A DNA stretch of 64,000 nt from Clostridiales bacterium (GTDB lineage Bacteria; Bacillota; Clostridia; Peptostreptococcales; Acidaminobacteraceae), in contig JAEIOD010000011.1 of NCBI GenBank assembly GCA_016342415.1, forward strand, positions 62,001-126,000, in the 5' to 3' direction. The notes below the pieces were generated by a model. It did no database searches. It saw only the letters and a program-made list of their open reading frames with translations, and was not told the origin of the DNA. Positions 58,116 through 64,000 of this stretch are shown piece by piece. Numbering within the stretch: position 1 is the first letter of the stretch; each line of letters starts with the position of its first letter. Both the position numbers and the translations under genes were made by a program.

Positions 58116-59499
58116 TATATACGAACCTTTAATAATCGACATTGTACTTGATAATATCTCAAATGGTGTTCAAGCCATTAATGGGAAAGGGGAATTGATT
58201 TTTTCCAATAGGCCCGTTGCTATTCAAGATGATATCAATATCACCCAGTCTCTAGGCAAACATCTGTTGGAAATCTATCCGTCATTAACTGCTGAGACCT
58301 CAACGCTTTTAAGAGTCCTGAATTCTGGTCAGGCGATATATGATTTCGAACAAGAGTATTCCACTTATAAGGGTAAGAGTATTCATACATTAAATACTAC
58401 CTTGCCAATTATTAGAGAAGGCGTTACCATTGGTGCAGTTGAAATATCAAAAGATATCACCAATGTAAAAGCGTTGTCTGAAAAAGTGCATACACTTCGA
58501 GAAAAAACCATTCGAAGAGACTCTGAAGTAATTGACGACGACGCTGTGTTTACATTTTCAGATATTATATCCAAAGAACCTAAAATGCAGCGTCTTAAAA
58601 GTAGAGCAACACGAGCAGCAAGAAGTGACATGCATTTGCTTGTTAGTGGTGAAACGGGTACTGGTAAAGAGCTGTTGGTACAAAGTATACATAATGCTGG
58701 GACTAGAGCTAAATCACCATTTATTGCACAAAACTGTGCCGCATTGCCATCAACGCTTTTGGAAAGTATTTTGTTTGGTACACAAAAGGGAAGTTTCACA
58801 GGTTCTGTGGATAGACCCGGTCTTTTTGAAATTGCCAATGGAGGCACCTTGTTTTTAGATGAAATCAATTCCATGCCTATGGAGCTTCAAGCCAAGTTGC
58901 TGAGAGTTTTACAAGAAGGTAAAATCAGGCGAATTGGTGATGTTAAAACGAGAAAAATTGATGTTAGAGTCATTGCTGCTACTAATGTGGAGCCGTTAAT
59001 TGCAGTTGAGGATGGTAAACTTAGACGAGATCTTTTCTACCGATTAAATACCATTTCATTGGAAATACCACCTCTTAGAGAACGTAAAGAAGATATTTTG
59101 CTTTTAACCAAGTTTTTTATCAATAAATTTAATGACACATTATACTTACAGATCAAAGGCATCACAAAAAAGGTAGAATCCTTATTTTTGAGTTATTCAT
59201 GGCCTGGTAATGTTCGTGAACTCGAACATGTTATAAAAGGTGCTATGCACATCTTAGATGGCACAACCATCAGGTTGATGGATTTACCAGCCACCATAGC
59301 CAAACATGAAATTAAAGATGAATTTATACTAAAAAGTGATGATTTAAACTTAAAAGTTGCCTTGGAACAAGTAGAAAAACAAATGATTGTAAAAGCAATG
59401 GAGGCATCGAGTGATAATATCACTCAAGCGGCTAAAGTGCTAGGGTTACCACGTCAAACACTACAGTATAAGCTGAAAAAATTAGAGATTGGAAAATAA
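58105..59499 (+). CDS. Sigma-54-dependent activator (PAS-AAA+-Fis, RocR-like)
   Basis: A 464-residue activator. An N-terminal PAS domain (about 10-115) precedes an AAA+ domain with Walker A GETGTGKELLVQ (about 187), the sigma-54 contact loop GSFTGS (usual form GAFTGA), Walker B GGTLFLDEI, and a C-terminal Fis-type HTH (NITQAAKVLGLPRQTLQYKLKKL). The plan resembles RocR, which turns on arginine catabolism in Bacillus. No convincing -24/-12 promoter was seen near it, so its targets may lie elsewhere. It overlaps the gene before it by 11 bases. Confidence 0.9.
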   Translation: MMNSIYEPLIIDIVLDNISNGVQAINGKGELIFSNRPVAIQDDINITQSLGKHLLEIYPSLTAETSTLLRVLNSGQAIYDFEQEYSTYKGKSIHTLNTTLPIIREGVTIGAVEISKDITNVKALSEKVHTLREKTIRRDSEVIDDDAVFTFSDIISKEPKMQRLKSRATRAARSDMHLLVSGETGTGKELLVQSIHNAGTRAKSPFIAQNCAALPSTLLESILFGTQKGSFTGSVDRPGLFEIANGGTLFLDEINSMPMELQAKLLRVLQEGKIRRIGDVKTRKIDVRVIAATNVEPLIAVEDGKLRRDLFYRLNTISLEIPPLRERKEDILLLTKFFINKFNDTLYLQIKGITKKVESLFLSYSWPGNVRELEHVIKGAMHILDGTTIRLMDLPATIAKHEIKDEFILKSDDLNLKVALEQVEKQMIVKAMEASSDNITQAAKVLGLPRQTLQYKLKKLEIGK

Positions 59500-59500
59500 A

Positions 59501-62500
59501 ATGCTTAATTTAGAGATACAAGACATCATGAGGGCTGCAACATCTTTGGCAGTTTTTAAACGAGGCAATGATTATTATAAGAACAATAAAGTCGTCAGAT
59601 GTCAATATGATGCGGAGCTGGAAAGGCTCTATGCAAAAGTAGATGGTTCGGAACCTTATCACATTGATATCAGACTCGATGAAGGATTTGTTGACGATGC
59701 CTATTGTGATTGTAGAGCTTTTCACGAATATCCGGGATTTTGTAAACATATTACAGCAACTCTATTATATGCTAAGTTTAACATCAACATTGAACCCGAA
59801 ACTGTTGGTTTGGAAGATGTGATCGATTACTATATGGATCAGGACTTTGAAGATATCAGTGGATATCAGCCTTTAGAAGTAGAGTATGTTTTAACCATTC
59901 ATCATAATTATGAGGCTTCTTTGACCATGAAAATCGGATTGGAGAACATGTATGTTCTAAAAGAACCAAAATATTTTTTAGATCATATTCATAAAAGTTA
60001 TGCTTTTGGCAAGAAATTTACTTATGAACCTTACTTGCATAGTTTTTCTTCAGAGGACCTTCAAATTTTCGAATTCTTAAAGGGCATATTGGAAAGTTAT
60101 GCAAACTTCAATGAAAGACAGAATCAGTATAAAAATATTGATACAAAAGATATTTATCTAAGTGAATTCCACTTGATTCAGCTTTTACAATTGATTAACA
60201 AGCCACTTTCACTTAAATTAAGAGACTGTACAACTGAAGTTACTATTCTAGAAGAAGACATCTTAAGTGACTTTGTAATCGAACAGAAAACGGATGATTT
60301 TCAATTGAATTTAAAAGGCCTGAAATCTTTTGAACCATTGACTGAAGATTGCAGAGTTTTAAAACGCGATGAAAAGTTATACATCATTTCCAAACAACAG
60401 AAAAAAGAGTTGTATCCACTCTTTCAAATGCTGACACATCACTATGAAGGTCTGAGTATCACGAAAGAGGAAATCAATGGTTTCATGTCATACATGTACC
60501 CCGTATTGGAAAGAACATCCAATATTGTGGTAGATGAAGCTCTTGAAAAGAAATTGGTCAAACATCCATGTAAAAGCAAACTGTACTTAGATCAACAACA
60601 TCATGTAATCTATGCGGATTTAAAATATATTTATGGCGATTATACTTTTGATACCTTTAAAGATTTGGAGAATAAAGATGAAGATCATATTATTCTACGA
60701 GATTTAAAACAAGAAAATAAAATTATGCATATTATGGAATCCTCTGCGTTCAAAGTATCTAAAGAGGGTTATTATATGGACAATGATGAAGATATATATA
60801 ATTTCTTGGTAGAAAGATTACCCATTCTACGGGACTCTGTGGAAATATTCTATTCGGATGCTTTTAATAAATTGGAAGTCCGAGAAAAAGAACAATTGTC
60901 TGTACATTCCACTCTGGAAGAGTCTGGAGATTTCTTTAGCTTCAAGTTTTCAGTTGAGGGCATTGATCCAAAAGAAGTAGAACATCTAATAGATCATATA
61001 AAGATGGAAAAGAAATTCTATAGATTAAGTGATGGGACATATTTGACTTTAGATGATCCTTTATTTGGCGATATCAGTTATGTTCTAAATGATTTGGAAT
61101 TAACGGGTCGTGATTTTGATAACGGTGAAAGAAGAATGCCAACCTATCTGGCATATTATTTCAATGAGACACTTGGAAAAACTGCGATGATAGATGAAAA
61201 ACTAAAACAGATAGTTGAAGCACCAGAACAAGAACATTATGATTTGCCAGAAGGATTAAATGCAACATTAAGACCTTATCAACATGCTGGCTTTAATTGG
61301 CTTAAAACCCTTTCGAAATATGGATTTGGCGGCATTTTAGCTGATGATATGGGTTTGGGAAAAACCATTCAAACCTTATCGTATATTCAATCAGAGATTA
61401 GTGCAGGCAAAGCGGAGAAGGTTTTGATTGTGGCACCAACGTCTCTTATTTACAACTGGATGAATGAAATCAATAAGTTTTATCCAAGTATGAAAGCTTT
61501 AATTGTTGATGGGCATAAGAAACAACGTACAACAAAACTAGAAGCTATAGAATCGTATGATTTATTGATTACTTCATATGCTCTGGTTAGAAATGATCAA
61601 GAATTCTACGAAGCATTACCACTCGATATTTGCATTATTGATGAGGCGCAACATATTAAAAATCCTATGTCAAAAACAGCAAAAGCGATTAAATCACTTA
61701 ATATTAAAAGAAAATTCGCTTTAACAGGCACACCCATAGAGAACAGGGTTTTAGAGTTATGGTCTATTTTTGATTTCATTATGCCAGGTTATTTAGGTAA
61801 TATGAATAAGTTTAGAACAAAATATGAAATTCCTATGAAGAATAATGAACCGACAAGTTTGAGTTATATGATTCAACCATTTATTATGAGGCGACTTAAA
61901 GGGGATGTACTCAAGGAATTGCCTGCTAAAATTGAGAATAAGATCATTGTTGATTTAAATGATGATCAGAAAAAAGTATATATGGCTTATCTGGAACGTG
62001 TAAAAGAGGAACTAAAAGAATCCTACAAAGAAGAAGGATATAGAAAAAGCCAGATGAAAACATTGGCAGCACTTACAAGACTGAGACAGATTTGTTTAGA
62101 TCCAGGTTTATTTATGGACAGTTATGAAGGCAGTAGTGCAAAACTGGATCTTCTAAAAGAACTTCTAGAGGAACTTATTGATGGCGGACACCGTGTATTG
62201 ATATTCTCTCAATTTACCAGCATGCTTTCAAAAGTAAAAGTATTGTTAGAAGAAGAAAATCTAGAATATTTCTATATTGATGGTAGCACAAAAGCCATTG
62301 AGAGAGGTAAAAAAGTAGATGAATTTAACGAAGGTAAAAAACCGGTCTTTTTAATATCATTAAAAGCTGGTGGTACCGGTCTGAACTTAACGGGTGCAGA
62401 TACCGTTATTCACTGTGATCCGTGGTGGAATCCTGCAGTAGAAGATCAGGCAACCGATCGTGCTCATAGGATTGGACAGGAAAAAACAGTTCATGTGATC

Positions 62501-62644
62501 AAGATTGTCACAAAAGGTACCATAGAAGAAAAGATTTATGAACTACAAGAGAAGAAAAAAGCAATGATCAATCAAGTGATACAACCAGGGGAAACTTTTA
62601 TTACCGGCTTATCAGAAAGTGAAATTAGGGCATTGTTTAATTAG
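59501..62644 (+). CDS. SWIM zinc-finger SNF2-family helicase/translocase
   Basis: A 1047-residue protein. An N-terminal SWIM zinc finger (CDCRAFHEYPGFCKH, about 68-82) is followed by a bacterial SNF2-associated region (about 100-560) and the two-part SNF2 motor. Motor motifs: ADDMGLGKTIQT with K621, IDEAQHIKN, LTGTPIENRVLELWS, LISLKAGGTGLNLTGAD and QATDRAHRIGQEKTV. It should use ATP to move along DNA or remodel protein-DNA complexes. The ATG at 59501 is chosen over the in-frame TTG at 59489 because GGA then has correct spacing. Confidence 0.93.
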   Translation: MLNLEIQDIMRAATSLAVFKRGNDYYKNNKVVRCQYDAELERLYAKVDGSEPYHIDIRLDEGFVDDAYCDCRAFHEYPGFCKHITATLLYAKFNINIEPETVGLEDVIDYYMDQDFEDISGYQPLEVEYVLTIHHNYEASLTMKIGLENMYVLKEPKYFLDHIHKSYAFGKKFTYEPYLHSFSSEDLQIFEFLKGILESYANFNERQNQYKNIDTKDIYLSEFHLIQLLQLINKPLSLKLRDCTTEVTILEEDILSDFVIEQKTDDFQLNLKGLKSFEPLTEDCRVLKRDEKLYIISKQQKKELYPLFQMLTHHYEGLSITKEEINGFMSYMYPVLERTSNIVVDEALEKKLVKHPCKSKLYLDQQHHVIYADLKYIYGDYTFDTFKDLENKDEDHIILRDLKQENKIMHIMESSAFKVSKEGYYMDNDEDIYNFLVERLPILRDSVEIFYSDAFNKLEVREKEQLSVHSTLEESGDFFSFKFSVEGIDPKEVEHLIDHIKMEKKFYRLSDGTYLTLDDPLFGDISYVLNDLELTGRDFDNGERRMPTYLAYYFNETLGKTAMIDEKLKQIVEAPEQEHYDLPEGLNATLRPYQHAGFNWLKTLSKYGFGGILADDMGLGKTIQTLSYIQSEISAGKAEKVLIVAPTSLIYNWMNEINKFYPSMKALIVDGHKKQRTTKLEAIESYDLLITSYALVRNDQEFYEALPLDICIIDEAQHIKNPMSKTAKAIKSLNIKRKFALTGTPIENRVLELWSIFDFIMPGYLGNMNKFRTKYEIPMKNNEPTSLSYMIQPFIMRRLKGDVLKELPAKIENKIIVDLNDDQKKVYMAYLERVKEELKESYKEEGYRKSQMKTLAALTRLRQICLDPGLFMDSYEGSSAKLDLLKELLEELIDGGHRVLIFSQFTSMLSKVKVLLEEENLEYFYIDGSTKAIERGKKVDEFNEGKKPVFLISLKAGGTGLNLTGADTVIHCDPWWNPAVEDQATDRAHRIGQEKTVHVIKIVTKGTIEEKIYELQEKKKAMINQVIQPGETFITGLSESEIRALFN

Positions 62645-62652
62645 AGGTGTGT

Positions 62653-63966
62653 ATGAGTTTATTTGATTTTTTATTATGGACAATCATGGGCGTAATTTCA
62701 TTTCGCATGATCTTTTTAAAGAGGGAATTTGATGTCATGATCGGATGGCTGATGTTCGGTTTGATTATCCTATCACTTCAACTGCTTTATGAAGGGTATA
62801 AATGGCAATCGGTGTTGTTATATCTGATGCCTTTAATGTGGTTATTGTTTTATAAATATAATCTGAAAAGAGTCGTTAAAATTACACTCATATCGTTTTT
62901 TGTCCTATCCAGTGCATTATTGGTTGTCTTTCCAACGCCAGTATTAGATGAACCGACAGGGCAATATGTTGTTGGAACAACAAGACTCAGTGTTATGGAT
63001 GATTCAAGATTTTTTTATGATGAAATACGAGAATTACCCATCCAGATATGGTACCCAGCAGATTCGACGGAAGATAAATCACCTGCAAGGTGGATGATTG
63101 ACGGCAAAGAAACGACTCGTGCATTTGCCAGTTCGTTTCATATGTTGCCTTTTATGATGGATCAATTGAATCATGTCAAAACACACAGTTATGAAGATGT
63201 AGTCATGACAGAAGGCGAGTTTCCAATTGTTGTTTTATCACATGGGTGGTCTAGCTTTAGAAATCTTCATCTGAATTTTGCTGAACATTTAGCGAGTAAT
63301 GGCTATATTGTAATTGCACTGGACCATACTTATGGTGCTGCGATAACAAGACTGCAAGATGGTCGTGTGATAACAATGGATAAGAGTTTACTTGATAATG
63401 ATGATATCTTAAAATATGCAGATGAATTGATCGAAACCTATAGAGATGATATTGAAAGAGTGATAGATGAAATACCAAAATTGAATCAGAATCATCCTAT
63501 TTTAAAAAATCATTTGGAAATGGATAAACTGGCTTTATTAGGTCATTCGACTGGTGCAGGCGCTTGTGTATTATATGCTTTAGAAAATGATGTGGATGCA
63601 ATTATTGGATTGGATGCATGGGTAGAACCAATAGAAATAGATAAAACTCTAACAGTCCCCAATTTGTTCTTCAGAAGTGAAGCTTGGTCAGAATCAAATA
63701 ACAATCAAAATTTGAGTAAAGTAACTGAAACGATTTATGAAGTAAATAATGCCAATCATCAGGATTTTACATTGGTTCATAAGTTTTCACCAATTCTTGA
63801 ACTGATAGGTTATACATCTGATGATAGTCAAACGATGCAAGAAGAGTATATTTTAGAATTTTTTGATCATTATCTAAAAGGTCGAAGATTAAATTTAAAA
63901 AAATTAGACGAACAGTATAAAGATGAAACTTCACATAAAGTGGTCAATCCAGAAGCTTCAAATTGA
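62653..63966 (+). CDS. Membrane-anchored alpha/beta hydrolase (PAF acetylhydrolase-like)
   Basis: A 437-residue protein: four N-terminal membrane segments (about 1-95), then an alpha/beta-hydrolase domain with LPIQIWYPAD, FPIVVLSHGWSS (oxyanion side), the nucleophile S299 in LLGHSTGAGACV, an Asp in IIGLDAWVEP and a likely His in NNANHQDFT. The plan resembles platelet-activating-factor acetylhydrolase II and dienelactone hydrolase-like esterases. Substrate unknown. The start follows AGAGGTG, 8 bases after the helicase gene. The remaining 34 bases of the window hold nothing visible. Confidence 0.85.
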   Translation: MSLFDFLLWTIMGVISFRMIFLKREFDVMIGWLMFGLIILSLQLLYEGYKWQSVLLYLMPLMWLLFYKYNLKRVVKITLISFFVLSSALLVVFPTPVLDEPTGQYVVGTTRLSVMDDSRFFYDEIRELPIQIWYPADSTEDKSPARWMIDGKETTRAFASSFHMLPFMMDQLNHVKTHSYEDVVMTEGEFPIVVLSHGWSSFRNLHLNFAEHLASNGYIVIALDHTYGAAITRLQDGRVITMDKSLLDNDDILKYADELIETYRDDIERVIDEIPKLNQNHPILKNHLEMDKLALLGHSTGAGACVLYALENDVDAIIGLDAWVEPIEIDKTLTVPNLFFRSEAWSESNNNQNLSKVTETIYEVNNANHQDFTLVHKFSPILELIGYTSDDSQTMQEEYILEFFDHYLKGRRLNLKKLDEQYKDETSHKVVNPEASN

Positions 63967-64000
63967 AAAGCTATATGACTGTAGTTGCTTTGATAATAAA

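Noticed and set aside
58383..58874. Leftward 163-residue ORF inside the sigma-54 activator gene
   Set aside because: Shadow frame of a well-conserved AAA+ domain; product is low in complexity.
58105..59499. RocR-controlled sigma-54 promoter in the arc region
   Set aside because: I searched by eye for TGGCAC-N5-TTGCA-like elements upstream of arcA and nearby and found none good enough.
1..64000. CRISPR arrays, insertion sequences, tRNA or rRNA genes
   Set aside because: No regularly spaced repeats, transposase genes, or recognisable tRNA/rRNA sequence were seen by reading; a program scan would be needed to exclude diverged tRNA genes.

Overview
The window is chromosomal DNA of a low-GC, AT-rich Gram-positive bacterium (Firmicutes). 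The gene content (WalRK operon, Rrf2 regulator, arginine deiminase pathway, a UGA-encoded selenocysteine protein, a hydroxyproline-type dehydratase, DnaD/DnaI-type helicase loading) fits an anaerobic, amino-acid-fermenting member of the Clostridia. This placement is inferred from gene content only. No rRNA, tRNA, insertion sequence, phage or CRISPR array was seen.

Layout. 1-4.4 kb: the end of purA, then a leftward block with a DnaD-like protein, a DnaI/DnaC-type helicase loader, a pentapeptide-repeat protein and a D-2-hydroxyacid dehydrogenase. 4.5-12.8 kb: an M23 peptidase with LysM, then walR-walK, a secreted protein of unknown function behind a perfect WalR box, yycH, yycI and walJ. 12.8-15.4 kb: a Tyr-rich leader peptide and attenuator in front of tyrA, an acetyltransferase, a selenocysteine glutaredoxin-like protein joined to a zinc ribbon, and an Rrf2 regulator. 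15.4-18.8 kb (leftward): an ATP-grasp ligase, an atypical MurE-like ligase and an Asp/Glu-type racemase in one tight operon. 19-27 kb: a CoA-binding protein, psuK-psuG for pseudouridine breakdown, three small related lipoproteins, an AIM24-family protein and a heterodimeric ABC exporter. 27-32.2 kb: arcA, arcB, arcC and an MFS transporter behind a long regulatory region with ARG-box-like palindromes.

32.5-43.4 kb: ispE, a GntR regulator, ddl, an acetyltransferase, a trans-3-hydroxyproline dehydratase-type enzyme, two tandem receiver-HDOD proteins, gnd, zwf, a cyclase-family hydrolase and an Eis-like acetyltransferase. 43.5-51.2 kb: a YesN/YesM two-component pair, a protein shaped like a sugar ABC ATPase but lacking every catalytic motif, and an intact RbsA-RbsC-RbsB-type importer behind a candidate CcpA site. 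51.3-57 kb: a two-component system divergent from a MacA/MacB-like export system. 57.1-64 kb: a YwiB-like protein, a shrunken ArgS-like protein, a sigma-54 activator, a SWIM-SNF2 helicase and a membrane-anchored alpha/beta hydrolase.

The strongest points for a second look are the selenoprotein at 14652, the attenuator at 12817-12998, the pseudo-ABC-ATPase at 46191 inside a signalling/transport operon, the ATP-grasp/MurE-like/racemase operon at 15434-18839, the WalR box at 8777 and the tandem operator-like repeats in front of the HTH-kinase fusion at 19468.
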